Shown here: positions 27,472-39,150 of the stretch, piece by piece
Layout of the letters: each line of letters opens with the position of its first letter
How positions within the stretch are numbered: the first letter of the stretch is position 1
From: Artemia franciscana
Lineage: Eukaryota; Arthropoda; Branchiopoda; Anostraca; Artemiidae
DNA length: 64,000 bases
Direction of reading: 5' to 3'
Assembly: GCF_032884065.1 (NCBI RefSeq)
Contig: NC_088873.1
Coordinates: 28,133,658-28,197,657, forward strand
Position numbers and translations under genes: made by a program
The notes under the pieces: generated by a model
Seen by the model: the letters and a program-made list of their open reading frames with translations, nothing else
Told to the model about the DNA's origin: nothing
The model's database searches: none

Positions 27472-30400
27472 CTAGAAAAAAAAGGTAAATAGTACATTCA
27501 ATTAAGCAAATAGAATTGTTAACTTAAAAATAACGAAAATGACATTTTAAAGATAAAAAAAAAGTGAGAATACCATACCATAAGCCAGAGAATTTTTTTT
27601 TTCGTTTATAGTAAGAACTCAAAATCAGTTCAACAGTATATCTGCACATAAGGAAAGTTCGTCAGTGTCCTGATTCCTTGATGTTCTAGATATTTGATTT
27701 TTATTAGCTTCCGAGTTACCAATTACAATTAGGCAACGTGAAGCATTGTAGCAATCTTTGGTCGGATTAACTGGCAAAGATGTTTCAGGATTAACACTTT
27801 TATTTTGTTTCTTCGCCATTCCAAGTCCTTTAATCTTTCAAAATGGCAGTCCCAAGAAAATGTAAAAAGAGCGACGAATACCACACTACCTTTCCATAAC
27901 ATACAAATACAAAGTAGAAACAATAGGGATAATCTTTTCAAGACAGTTGAAATCAATTCTGTGAATATTTCTGCCCTATGTCCAAGGGCCGTCTTCAGCA
28001 CAATACAAGAAAGAGAAAAAAATATGTATATATAAATAAACTTACATTAAAATGTGAGAATTAAAACAAATAGGTTTTTTTTACTTTTTAAAACAGCCCT
28101 AGCATCCTTACTTCAACAGTTGAATGAGCCCAGGTTGAACTTCGTTCAGAAACATATAAATTAGAAATAGATGAATCTAACCATGAGAGTTTGCTCGGTT
28201 AAGCAATTCCTGGATTCCTTAATGATTGCTTCTACTTGCGAAGTAAGGTTGTTCTGACATGCTCTAATTGTGCCAAGCTTCGATGACAAGTTTGGAGCAT
28301 CTAAAACAAATAAGGGTATTGACAAATGTGTATACAGAAGCAAGTAACGATAAATGAAATAGAATCAAAATATTAAAATGAATAAAAAAGGCATAGACTA
28401 AAAGCACAAATCATATCTCTTAATAGGTAAAAATTAATGCAAATTAACATAAAGCTGGAACAAAACATACCTTTCTACTTCCTTTCTTTGAAAAAAATAC
28501 ACCTTGAATATCCTTTTTCTCTAGATCAAAACGAATCTCATAGTGAAGTCTAATTACTTTTAAAAACCCCTTTGACACGTTAGAAACACTACATAGTAAA
28601 TGAGAAGAATTCTGAACTAGCAGCAGTGTCAAAAATATATATCCCGGTACTTCCCCTGTGACTTTCTGCATTTTAGTTAATTGAAGGAGCTAACACCAAT
28701 AAGCATTCACAAGCCAGTTCAGCATGAAACCCGGCCAACAAAATGCATCTAACTTATATCTAACCTACTACTTTTGATAATTTACCCTCTAATCACAATA
28801 CTAGGTTCGAGTGTTGAAATATCTCAACGCGTACGAGGAAACATTAACGACGAGTGAATGCAGTGAACTTAAATGCTAAATATTCGATTTTATTGAAATA
28901 TTGATAATTTCTGCTGTATCTAATGAGCTGACATTCAGCAGAACTTACTGATACTGCCATGCAATCCATATCTTTAAATTTGAAGATGTTAACTTTGATA
29001 CAAATTTTTTTACATCATAATCCATAGGTTTCTATTAACTTGTATGCCTTCTACTACAATTTGTATGTGTATTTTAGCAAAATAAAGAGTGTGATTTATA
29101 AAGCTCGGAATGGATAAAATCTGTATTCTAAAAATAGAACTGAGCCCTTTTTTTTTTTTTTATTTCGCTTCTGATTACATATGGAGCAACTTCTGTATTA
29201 CTATTACCTTCAATTGCATTGCTTTCCAAAACGGGCCTTAGCTTATCAAGCTCGTTCAGATCTTCGACCATTTTAATGATATTGGCTTCCTCCGAAAGAA
29301 TAACTTCGGCCTTTTCTATTTGAGATTGACTTTGCTTCGTATCCAACCAAACTGGATCCAAAAACCGATCAATTTCATCGACTAAAAACACATATGGGCA
29401 AAGAATTAGTGTTTATAAAATGAATATAAACAATAAATTAAGCCATCATAAATTGAAAAATAAAAGCGCCTGAAATAAAATAATTTATTCCTAATTAATC
29501 GCCACTAAATAGGGCTTATAGTTTTAATAAGTTTGGGCACTTTAAATTTCTGGCCCAAGCACAGTGACGTAGCTACCATAAGATTGCAAGTATGATATAC
29601 ATACGACAAGTGAACCTCGCAAAAAAATCTTCATTAGTGATAGTCGACTCACGGTTATTCTAACCTCAACAACTCGAAATCCTCGACGTCTCAAATTATT
29701 TTCAATCCATTTGGAAAAACCTGTCAAAGTCGGAGAAAAGGCTATGCATAAATAGAAATAATTTTGCGGTTATATTTTACCTCTGTAAGTCGAAGTAGCC
29801 GGAAAATTATCTCTATAGCTGGAAGTTCAGTAGATAAGTTGAATTTAATTATCACTATACCCCTATAAGGCGAAGTTTAGCCCTATATCTCGAAGTTAGG
29901 GGTCTAGTTAGTAGAGAAAAGGTTAAGCGCTCCGTCAAATCTCTGGGGCACTATAATTTTTAGGCAAGAAGTGGTTGGCACAAGAATTTAAAAAAAATAA
30001 TAGTAATAATCTAATTGGTGACTGCTCATATAAAAAAAAAGAAAAGCGGAGTAGTTCAAAAGACGAACAAGAAACATGAACACTAAAAAAAACTGAAAAA
30101 AACATTTAATTAAACAATATCTTTTTCAATCGCACTCGTAGCTAAAGTATATACTATGGGGGTTCCTCAGGGGTCCATACTTGGACCACTGTTATTTCTT
30201 ATCTATGTGAACGATCTCCCTCTAAGCCCAACCTGCCATAGGACTGATATGGATCTCAGTTTACTGTTTGCTGATGATACAGCCAACTCTACCTGCGACA
30301 TAGATCCTCAATCTCTAAAATCAAATCTTGAATTATCACTGAGAAATTTGTTTCACTGGTTCCATTGGAACAAATTGGTTGTCAACACTTCAAAGACTCT

Positions 30401-32414
30401 TTATGGTTTTTTCAAGAACTTCTACTGCAGTACCAGCGTTACAAGAGGCTGTAGTCACATTTGGAGGTCAATTAATAAAAATAAATCGAGTGCAAACAAC
30501 TCGGTATCTTGGAGTCACTGTTGATCAGAATTTAAGCTGGAAAGCTCATATCACTAGACTAAGGCTTAAGTTAGGAAGCAACGTAGGTGTAATACATCGT
30601 CTTAAATTTTTCCTTCCTTTTTATGCTTTAAAATCAATTTATTTGTCTCTTGTTCATTCGTATATTAATTATTGTTCGATTATTTATTTGAGTACGTTTC
30701 AGTCACATATTTCTCCTATTGTGAAGTTATAAAAAAAACAATGAGAATCCTTAAGATGTTATTTTATTCCCCAGTTTCTCTTCCTGGTAAATATCCAACT
30801 AAGAGTCTTTACAGTTATTTTAATATCATTCCTGTTAGACAAATTTTAGCTTTTCAATGTATACTTTTCCGTGTCCGTTATCTAAAGGATCTGCAACCAG
30901 ATTGTTTTAAATAATTTTTTCCAGGCCATCCCTCACTCCGACCATATAATACTCGTTGTCCTTTAAGTAAGCTTCCTGTGCCTTTTATTGTTTCCGAACG
31001 GTCTAGATTTTCGCCTAAAAATGTTATTACAAATTATTGGAACACATATGAACCTTTTTTTGATCAGAGTCTATCGCTATTAACATTAAAAACTAAAATC
31101 AAAGCTCTGCTAATTAGTAAATATTAATTTGTGAGTAGCTCCCGGCCCTTCAGCTATCGGATAAATATTGACAATAATTTTAATAAATGTTTTTTGGCAT
31201 TTATTTTTTGGTGTGAGATAGAGTGAGAAGTGTGATGACATCCGTTCCTTCTGGGTTTGTTTGTTTATGCTGTTTGTATTGTCGCCCGGCTTTCGAGTCA
31301 GTTAAATATGTATAGTTAAAGAATAATAAAGAACTTGAAATTCTAGTGGTAGAAGGTCATACAATTTTTCTAATGCCCTTTTCTTGGCCGTTCACTAAGA
31401 TAATGGCACAATGTCAATTATGTCTACCATATTCTGGGTCTTCAGAACGTAAGTATGTCTCTCAAATTGGATGACGAAGTAAAAACTTGAGCTATTTGCA
31501 CATTACTGATCTTAGTTTAAGTCTATCAATTTGGGTAAACCAGTAGGGGTGAGGGAGAGCTACTGCTAAGCAAAACTCAGCAAGGATTTTACGGTTCAGG
31601 CAAAACTTGAGGGAAACAAGCTTACTGTAACTTAATCAAATGCTCTTGGTAACTTTCTCGATAACCAGTAAGTGGGAACTTCTAATATCTTGACTGTACG
31701 TGATTCCTAAATATTTCATAGACTTTCCCAGTGAATTGTTTTTTTTTCGCCCAACCGTCACACGAGTATTTGAAAATTTTCTTTAACTGGCCTACAAAAA
31801 TATATAAAAGTACATGCAATGTACTAGCCCAACTGGTTTATCCCACAGTGCTGAAAACAGAGGTCAAGTAAAAGATGGGCCTTGTGATATTGGTTGGCTA
31901 CTGTATGTCAAAAGGAGGTGTTGCCATGTTTAACAAACGATCAATTTATTCAAGCGATCAAGTCACATTATGACTTATAAGTAACTAGGCCTACATGAAA
32001 CTTCAAGATGATTTCATAATTTATTTTTCATTCTCTTGAAATTCTTTGGATAAGATCAAATGTTGTTAATAAACTTGCTTGTACTAGGCAACATTCGTGA
32101 ACACATTTTCGGAAAAAAAAAAATGGTGACAGACGAGTAGGAGCACCCATTTAATGGTTTCAAAAAAAAATGGCTGATCGTCTGTGTCATATACCTTTTT
32201 TGTGCGACTACAATTTAAAAGCAGAGAAAAAATTATCACCTTTCCTGAATACAGTTTGAATTCGTTCTCTGCCATTAGTCGCATTAACCATGTCTGCATT
32301 AAATTTGAGCAAATTATCCAATACTGTAGCGTTTAATTCTTCAGGACCGCTGTCAACTATAAGAGCTTCCAGCCTTTCAATTCTTCTGAACATTGCATCC
32401 AGCTCAATATCCAT
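27379..32414 (-). CDS. dctn3: Dynactin subunit 3 (p24), complete four-exon gene
   Basis: The product is the small p22/p24 subunit of dynactin, the cytoplasmic complex that links dynein to cargo; it lies in the shoulder/sidearm. Four exons (32414-32240, 29381-29208, 28300-28182, 27471-27379) join in phase to 561 bases: 186 codons plus stop, the length of the vertebrate protein. Aligned features are [10 protein letters not shown] near residue 10, the segment [19 protein letters not shown] near 50-68, FLDPVWLD (family YLDPEYID), then [11 protein letters not shown] and a C-terminal [15 protein letters not shown] (family QFVQWDELLCQLE). The protein is mostly predicted coiled coil, as in the family. 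All introns are GT-AG. The start has G at -3 and G at +4. Intron 1 (2.86 kb) contains a LINE fragment on the opposite strand. Family assignment rests on recall of the human sequence, so a search should confirm it. Confidence 0.9.
28182..28300 (-). CDS. dctn3: dctn3 exon 3
   Basis: The acceptor TGTTTTAG precedes 28300. It encodes [18 protein letters not shown] through [10 protein letters not shown] and ends in phase 0 at ATG|GTTAGA. The open frame continues past the donor for only six codons. Confidence 0.85.
29208..29381 (-). CDS. dctn3: dctn3 exon 2
   Basis: The acceptor TTTTTAG precedes 29381. The exon begins with two bases that complete a Val codon and encodes [19 protein letters not shown] through [11 protein letters not shown]. 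It ends in phase 1 at GAAG|GTAATA. Confidence 0.9.
29765..29912. repeat. Short imperfect repeat inside dctn3 intron 1
   Basis: Blocks like CTCTGTAAGTCGAAGTAG, CTCTATAGCTGGAAGTTC, CCCTATAAGGCGAAGTTT and CCCTATATCTCGAAGTTA recur about every 30-45 bp. The array is small and degenerate. Confidence 0.45.
30120..31345 (+). mobile_element. LINE fragment (CR1/Jockey-like) antisense in dctn3 intron 1
   Basis: Encodes the second half of a non-LTR reverse transcriptase: [20 protein letters not shown] (motif 4), LLFADDTA (catalytic ADD), [14 protein letters not shown], then in another frame [17 protein letters not shown] and [11 protein letters not shown], then a typical C-terminal end with [12 protein letters not shown]. 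Frameshifts fall near 30390 and 30690 and a stop near 30912, so it is dead. The 5' part, including any endonuclease, is missing, as is usual for 5'-truncated LINEs. A tail with AATAAAGAACTTGAAA near 31322 may mark the 3' end. The clade is a guess from motif style. Confidence 0.85.
31346..32239. other. dctn3 intron 1, rest; nothing recognised
   Basis: AT-rich intronic DNA without recognisable exons or repeats. Confidence 0.5.
32240..32414 (-). CDS. dctn3: dctn3 exon 1 (coding)
   Basis: Starts at ATG 32414 and ends after one base of a split codon (AAA-G|GTGATA). Encodes residues 1-58 plus one base, including [18 protein letters not shown] and the [10 protein letters not shown] segment. Confidence 0.88.
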
Positions 32415-32929
32415 TGCCTTTAATAAATTTTATTAGTCACAGTGTACATTTAGGGGAACTAGTGAATATTTAAGATGCCTGAAGATTTTACACGAAAAAA
32501 AACTGCAGTAACACTCACTAAGCTTAAACCTAAAAAGCACTCTAAACATTCCAGTCGATGTTATAATACACAGCTTCATAAGGCCCTGACTCTTTAAAGA
32601 CAGGAGGTGGAAGATCAAAATGGAAAAAGTAAACTTTCTGGCCACTGTTTTATTATTCCAGTGGAACCTCAAGAACGATTTTGCCTTCTGTACCTGTTTT
32701 ATCCAGATGTTTCTAATACATTTACCGTACTAAAACTTTCAAAATTAATTATTCAAGGCTTTTTTTTATCGCCAAGTTCGCAAGTGAGCTTCCACTAAGA
32801 TATATGTACATACTACATCCATTTTCGAGACTTTCAGTGAAAAATATTTAAAGTTCCCCATCTGTCTTTTTCGCAAGTCCTACTGTCCTGGTTATCTAGT
32901 ATCCTGGAAGTTCCTACTCTCAGAGAAAT

Positions 32930-33232
32930 TTGATCTTCCTAGCGTTGTCAAATTTTCCAAAGGTTCCAACCAACATTCAAACCGAAAATACCCCCTAGCA
33001 TGAGCAAGGACCATTGCCTTGATGAACTGAGCGAGTACAATTTAACAATAAAGACTTTCCCAAGCACAAAAGCGGTTTGCAGCAAGCAATGATGAAGGCT
33101 GTGTTTACGTTTTTTAAAAGTCGAAAAGTACCAAAAGAGATGGTAACCCTTGCTATTCCTAAGATAACCGACAAGAAAAGTTGTGTAATTATTGTGCTGT
33201 TAGATGGAAATAAATCTATCTATCTATCTAAA
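32930..33232 (+). repeat. Possible retroelement 3' end with (ATCT)n tail
   Basis: A moderately GC-rich stretch with GAGCAAGGACCATTGCC and CTGTGTTTACGTTTTT ends in AAATAAATCTATCTATCTAT at about 33208-33230. Short tandem tails of this kind are typical of some LINE and SINE 3' ends. No protein or tRNA-like box is visible. Confidence 0.3.
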
Positions 33233-34420
33233 ACAGATTTAAACTTGTAAAACACAGAAATTATCCTCAATGAACAAATCTTCGAAAGACGAATTTATAA
33301 GAAGAAGTTGAGCTAAGTTAAGTTAGATAAACCTTACTTACACTACCTTAAATTTAATTAAGGTTAAATTAGATAATGTGAACATGTGAACCTAGCCTAA
33401 ATTAACTCAAATTAAAGCTAAGATAATGTAAGTAATATTTTCTTAACTTAACCCAACCTTTTCACGTAAATTCGTCTTTTTAAGATTTCGTCAAGTAAAT
33501 TGAATCTTTACTAGTATATTAGTTATACATATGTGTAGATTAGGGTGACCGCAAAAAATTGATGTCGGAACTTTGTTCGTCTAGACCCACAAAATGATTC
33601 CCCTTTCAAGATATTGAGATAGTCGAAATTTGAGCTCGACCATACGACGTTAACACGTGCCGCTCGTCGCTTAAGTTCGAAAAAAAATCCATATTTGTGG
33701 ACAAAAAGGTGACATGGAGTCATAACTCCAGAGCAGTAAATAATAAAACACGCTTTATATCTCAATAGAAAGCTAATATTGTTCTTCAAAATTTATATTC
33801 TAAACATAATTTTTGTTATTTTTATAAAAACAAAAAACCTTATAAAAGTCAAACAGTGTTACAACAGTCTTTAGCTCCAAAAACATGACCTAGTACCATT
33901 AGGAGCCAGTTTGGGAGTATTCTAAGAATTTTAACGGGTTTATACAAAATGTGTCTCGGAATTAACGTTTTGTTTTATAATAAGTCTTTTGGAACTCAAT
34001 TTTGAAACGCAGTGCCTTTTTTATATTTAATATTTTATTATATGGGGGTGACATGAATAGTTTACTAAAGAAAGACCCGTTTGACAGGTACAAAGGAGGC
34101 TGATATCTAGTTTCTATTTTAGGGATCGTGATTAGTGATTTTACTTCATCCTATAACTGATCTTTACCTACTGGACCCTGAAATGGCATCCACATCAGGT
34201 GCAAAAATCCAGACGACGGATAAAATATTTCTTATGAGCTATTCCATTAACCAGATCACCGGTTGTAAACTACCCTCTAACGATTATGTTTTGTGTGTTT
34301 ATTTTATGATTTAAGTGCTGTGAAATATAAGAGAATCAACAGAACTTGCCATATGAGAACTATTCATTTTTTGAGAAAAAGCTCGAATTCCAACTAAACA
34401 TGGGCAAGATGAAACAACTA
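33233..34420. other. No recognisable gene
   Basis: AT-rich DNA. One minus-strand frame of 88 codons (33523-33789) has no recognised family. Confidence 0.4.
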
Positions 34421-34429
34421 AGCTGAAAA

Positions 34430-35530
34430 AACTTCACACCGAGTGAAAAACTCTTCAAAAAGACCGGAAGAAAACATCGAAAACAGAGGCAGAAGGGCCA
34501 CCCAGGCTCCATGACCGGAGCGGATCTCAAGTTGTCGAGAGCTGAAGAAATCAAGGCCATGGATCACAAATGAGCTCATTCCGCTATGCGAGCATAACCG
34601 ATTATTTAGAAATAAATCCGACTGCAATAGCCGAGATACTCATAAGCTCCTCAAGAGAAAAGTAGAGGGAGAGATTAGAAAGGCGCTACGTAACCGTCTG
34701 TGAAAGAAATGCGATGACTGCAAAGCACAGTTGAAAAGGGGGAACAGCAGAGCAGTTCTCAGAATAGTGCGCGAGTAGTCAGAAAAAAAGCCACACATAT
34801 CAGTGCCTTCGCAAAAGATATCGATGTACCAGCCAACTCTTCAAATGAAATGCAAGCACAAGCTAATACAGTCTAAGATACCGCAACTCCATTCGGAATG
34901 GAGATCAATATCAGCAAAACCGGTCATGATGACAACGAGACAAGAACTAGACAACCCAACCGTTAAGGAGGGAGACAGGTTCAAACAGTTAATCACTTCT
35001 TGTAACTTGGTAGCCTACTCTCCTCAAATAACTGCCATAGCTCTGACATGAAACGTCGACTTACATTTACTAGTCCTAACTTCCAATGACTAGCAAAGCT
35101 CTTGAAAATAACCATCTATTCAACAAACTCAAAATTTTCCTATTTAACAGTTTAATAGTGCCCATAGTCAGGTACTGATGCGAAACATGGACACTGAAAA
35201 CCAAAGACGAAACAAAACTTCTAGCTTTCAAGATGAGATGCCTCTGTTGTATCGAGTGAGGTCAAGAAACAGCAATTTCGCTGGTTAAGTCAAGCTAGGC
35301 GAGTAGAGCCCCCTCCCAAAAGTCGCACTTCATGGATGTTTGCATGGCCTTCGTCCACGAGGAAGACCAGGAAATCGATGGATAGATAACTTCGATTTCG
35401 ACAATGTCAACTTATCCCAGTTATCACATAACACACCTGATATAATAATGTACCTAGCCCTTACTCATGCGCTAGCAGGAGATGTGGCCCAAAAACTTCC
35501 AACGAGGATGGTCGGGACTTAAGTAAGTAA
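34430..35530 (+). mobile_element. LINE reverse transcriptase C-terminal fragment
   Basis: Pieces in several frames spell the end of a LINE RT: an AFAKDIDVPANSSNEMQ-like segment followed by PFGMEINISKT (the GLxINxxKT box), YLGSLLSSNNCHSSD-like, LVRY-CETWTLKTKDETKL (usually YGCETWTL), and HGLRPRGRPGNRWIDNF. The copy ends at GTCGGGACTTAAGTAAGTAAG, a short TAAG tandem tail, near 35530. There are many stops and frameshifts. The family resembles RTE or CR1-like elements of invertebrates. Confidence 0.75.
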
Positions 35531-36059
35531 GTATGTGGCACGATAAATATTAATAGATCTAGTGCGTTCGTACAAGCATGCTGGCTTTCTCTAATCGAGT
35601 TTTGTAATTTGAGCTAAGAGGGTTGAAGTCCCAATAATACGTTTACAGATTAATTTATCCCTTGAGTTATAGGATTTTCCAGTTTTAAGTTTTTTGAATG
35701 GCTAGGTTGTGGTAAAAAGCTAAAGTTTTGAAAAGTGTGGTAAGGGTGTATCTGCTGTTTTCGGCTCCTTTGGTCCTGTTATCATTGGGAATGTTTCAAA
35801 TAAAGGCGAAATTTTATAACATCAAGAATTGGAAAGGTTATTGTTTTTAAAAGTTGACGTTGGAACTCTATTAATTTAGAAGGTTTACTTCTTATAAAGC
35901 TTGACATAAGATCTCTGAAATCGCAAAAAAAATTATATTCTTGACATTTAAAGGCCCTAGCCAGAGCCATTCCTAGGAAGGGGGGGGGGGCAACAAGGGA
36001 AGTTGTGGAGGCTGGGGAATTGCCCAATTAGATCTAATTTTTCACTTTGATTTGTCTTT

Positions 36060-36990
36060 TTTGCTTATTAAACAAAACAAAAACAAGTTTTTTTCAACTG
36101 AAAGTAAGAAGCAACAGTAAGTTGAAACGAACAGAAATTATTACATATCTGAGGGGTTGTCCCCTCCTGAGTACGTTACTCTTTAGGCTCCAGTTTGACT
36201 TTTCATTCCAACCTCTCATTTATTTAATGATTTCTGTTCGTTTTAAGTTTTAATTTTACTCCTTACTTTCAGTTGAAAAAATTAATTTTATGTAATTTCT
36301 GATAGTTTATTAATTAATGCTGGGAAATCCAACTTCCCTTCCCCCCCCCCGAAAACTACTCCATGGAAAGATCCTACCGTGTAGACATTCCCACCAGAAA
36401 ATCCCTCCTCCTTCAAAAAAAATCTTTATATCTCCCTATAGCCAATACTATATTTATGCAACAGACAAAGTTCATAACTTGCAGCCCTTTCCCCTGGGGT
36501 CTTTGGGGGGGGGGGGTAAAGTCATCCTCAAAGACATAGTTTAGTCTTTCGAGAATGCTGAAGAAAGTTGATTTCTCAAAATTTTGATCGGACAATTTTG
36601 TATAAAAGAGGGGTGGGAGGGAGGCTAGTTGTCCTCTAATATTTGTGATTACTTAAAATTCCACATTTTTGTTAGAGGATCTCGAAACCTCTACAGTAGA
36701 GTTCTTTAACATTCTGAATTCCATGGTTTGATTTTGATTAAGATTACTTGATTTCTTAGGGGGGTTTTCTCCTTTTTCAAAAATTAGACAAAATTTCTCT
36801 GGCTCGTAACTTTTGATGGGTAGTATTAATCTTCATGGATTTTATATATTCTGGATAAGCATTAAAATTCGATTCTTTTGATGTGTCTATTATCATCAAG
36901 ACTATGTTTCTTAATTTTGGTTACTGTTGAGCCGCATTGCTCCATACTTATAGTTTGTTACCACAAACTGTTTGGTATTTCAGACAGGTG
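36060..36990 (+). repeat. Fold-back repeat family, second copy
   Basis: The left arm, with CAACTGAAAGTAAGAAGCAA, at about 36085-36145 pairs with a right arm at about 36228-36285 (TTTCTGTTCGTTTTAAGTTT ... CTTACTTTCAGTTG). The rest matches 19920-20760 block by block: GAAAGATCCTACC, CTTGCAGCCC, GAGGGGTGGGAGGGAGGCTA, AACTTTTGATGGGTAG, AATTCGATTCTTTTGATGT and GTTACCACAAACTGTTTGG. Confidence 0.75.
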
Positions 36991-37319
36991 GGCACGCTTT
37001 AATTAATTTTATTTGGGTACCACCAAACCTAAGAACAGCTCTGACCTTAGCTATTTAAATGAGAATGTTAGAAGGAAGAAAATACAAAATTGATTAAAAT
37101 CACGAATTGTTGATGTAAGAACTCTGAAATTCTGAAAAAAGGCAATAGGGGGTTGGAGCCCAAAGACCATTAAAACACATTAAACAAAATTTCAGAGTAA
37201 TTCCAGACTCAAAAAGCATACCTTAAAGAGGCGACTGAAGAAGAAAAAGAGTTGAACTTGGAATATTTGAAATTATAATTCATATGGTAGTAATAGAAAT
37301 AGTGGTTCTTAAAATGTAA

Positions 37320-38300
37320 ATTTAATACCCTTATCCACTCCTAAGATATTGAAAATACATCAATTTGATAACTTTTATGCATATACTGGTAGTGTCTTTT
37401 GATTTAGTACACCAACCTCTTGTCTTTCTCTGACGTTTTACCTTAATATCCTCAACCTTTTTTGATAAACTCAGGATCAAACATTCCCTTCGTTCCTGAA
37501 ATGTTGCTGATGGACGCTTTTGACAATCAGTATGCACATAGTGCGTTTTGATTTTGTTCAACAACCCGTTCAACATTCTCTGAAAGTAGTGACAACTAGA
37601 TGTAGAAGCAGTTACAAGCAATTGCAGTTACATTTGCAAGTTGTCACAGTCAGTAGTAGTCACGATCGCAGTGACATTTGCAGCCACAATAGTACTAGCA
37701 GTGCTGGTCCTGAAAGTTTCAAGTTAATACCCTTAACTGTTTGTAAGATATTGCGCATGCGCCTTTTTGATAGCAGCTGAAATGACAGCATGCAAGAGTG
37801 GCTCTTGTGATAACTTGGATGCAGCTAGTTTCTTTTGATTTAGCTTAAAACAAGCCTTGACATTTCCCAAATTTCGCCTCAATATCCTTAGCCTTTTTGA
37901 ACATACTCAGGACCAAACATCCTTCCTTCCCCAATGATAAATCCTGCACGTAAAAACGAACAATTCCATAATTTACATTGCTTGTCCTGGGGGTGGTGAG
38001 GCCACGGCATCTCCAGAGGTATATCTGTTAGATGTTGGAGACCATTTTTAACAAAAATGGCTTTTAAGATTTCTATCAGTGATGAAAGGGTGTCTGAAAG
38101 AGTAAGACGGAGGGGGGGGGATTGCTTTCCTTTCCTTTTTTAACATCCCACACCGCAAGTCTTTGAAGTTGCAACTTAATACCCATAGCTGTTTCTTAGA
38201 TATTGCTTTTGTGTCCTTTTGACAATCCTCCTGCACACAGTTTGTTTTGATTTTATTTGACATCCATCTGAACATTTTCTAAAAGTTTTACCTTCATACC
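37320..38300. repeat. Internally repeated low-copy block
   Basis: The phrase CTTTTGACAATC...TTTGTTTTGATTTT with a following CATTYTCTRAAAG occurs at about 37515-37590 and 38215-38285. The phrase AGTTAATACCCTTAACTG at 37720 recurs as ACTTAATACCCATAGCTG at about 38170. The block has dispersed, diverged duplicate parts, also loosely like 20840 and 21170. No coding content is recognised. Confidence 0.5.
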
Positions 38301-38439
38301 ATTAGCCTTTCTAAACACAATATTTGTTACTCTGAGAGTGATTCCCCCTCCCCTTTAACATTCCCAGACATAGCCCTAGACTATATACAAGAATAAAATA
38401 AAACACTAAAACAAAGAAATTCTTACTTTGTTTAATGGT

Positions 38440-39150
38440 GAGAAGACAGAGTAACTTAGAATGGGGATAAATGAAGGTGAAGAGGTGATATTGGATAACA
38501 AGAAGACTGATGAAATGGATAGCTTTTGTACCTGAAAAGTATTGTTAGTAAAGCTGGTGGATACAGTGAAAGCATTAAAAATAGAATAGGCAAGGCCCAG
38601 GGTGTCGTTTTACGATTGAAAAAAAGTTTGAAAGAATAAGAAGATAAGTCTGCAAACTAAGAATAAAATTTTGGAAGCTAGAGTGATGACAGTGGTCAAG
38701 TATGGTTCTGACATGTGGGCATTTCAAAAGACAGAAGAGTGTTTGTTAGGTGTTTTCCACAAGAACTGTCTATGGATCCTTTTGGATACCAATCTGACTG
38801 ACCATATTCAAACAGTGAGGTACAAAAAAAGTGGTTCTGTTTCACTTTCCGGGGCTATAATGAGAGCAAGGTAAAAATTGCTAGGACAGGTAATTCAGCT
38901 GTAGGATGACAGGTTGTTAAAGATGGTCCTTTTTGGCAAGCCATCTAGGGGAAAAAGAAGCAGTGTCCCCAAATAAAGTGAAAAGAGGTTAGAAAAAGGA
39001 TTTAAAGGCAATTGGGAATTCTTGGGAGGATGTAAAGAGGGAAACCTTTGAATATAACCCTATTGGGACTGAGGAGGAGCATGTACAGCTTTATTGGCAT
39101 CAAGCAGCATGGTGATGCAGTGAGTTGTAATTACTAGTAGCAGTAATAGT
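38440..39150 (+). mobile_element. LINE 3' fragment, same family as 55.5-58.7 kb
   Basis: Runs parallel to 58030-58700: a VKSRIAKAQGV-like stretch, MTVVKYGSDMWAFQKTEE, then a segment near DHIQTVRYKKSGSVSLSGAI, then a GQ...KMVLFGKPSRGK segment. It closes with GCAGTGAGTTGTAATTACTA and a GTAGCAGTAATAGTA tail. The long copy ends GCGGCGAGTTGTTAGTAGTAGTAG. Both therefore stop at the same element boundary. It is 5'-truncated and full of stops. Confidence 0.8.

Noticed and set aside
28444-28671. 75-codon minus-strand frame in dctn3 intron 2
   Set aside because: Adding it would break the otherwise exact 186-codon protein; no family resemblance.
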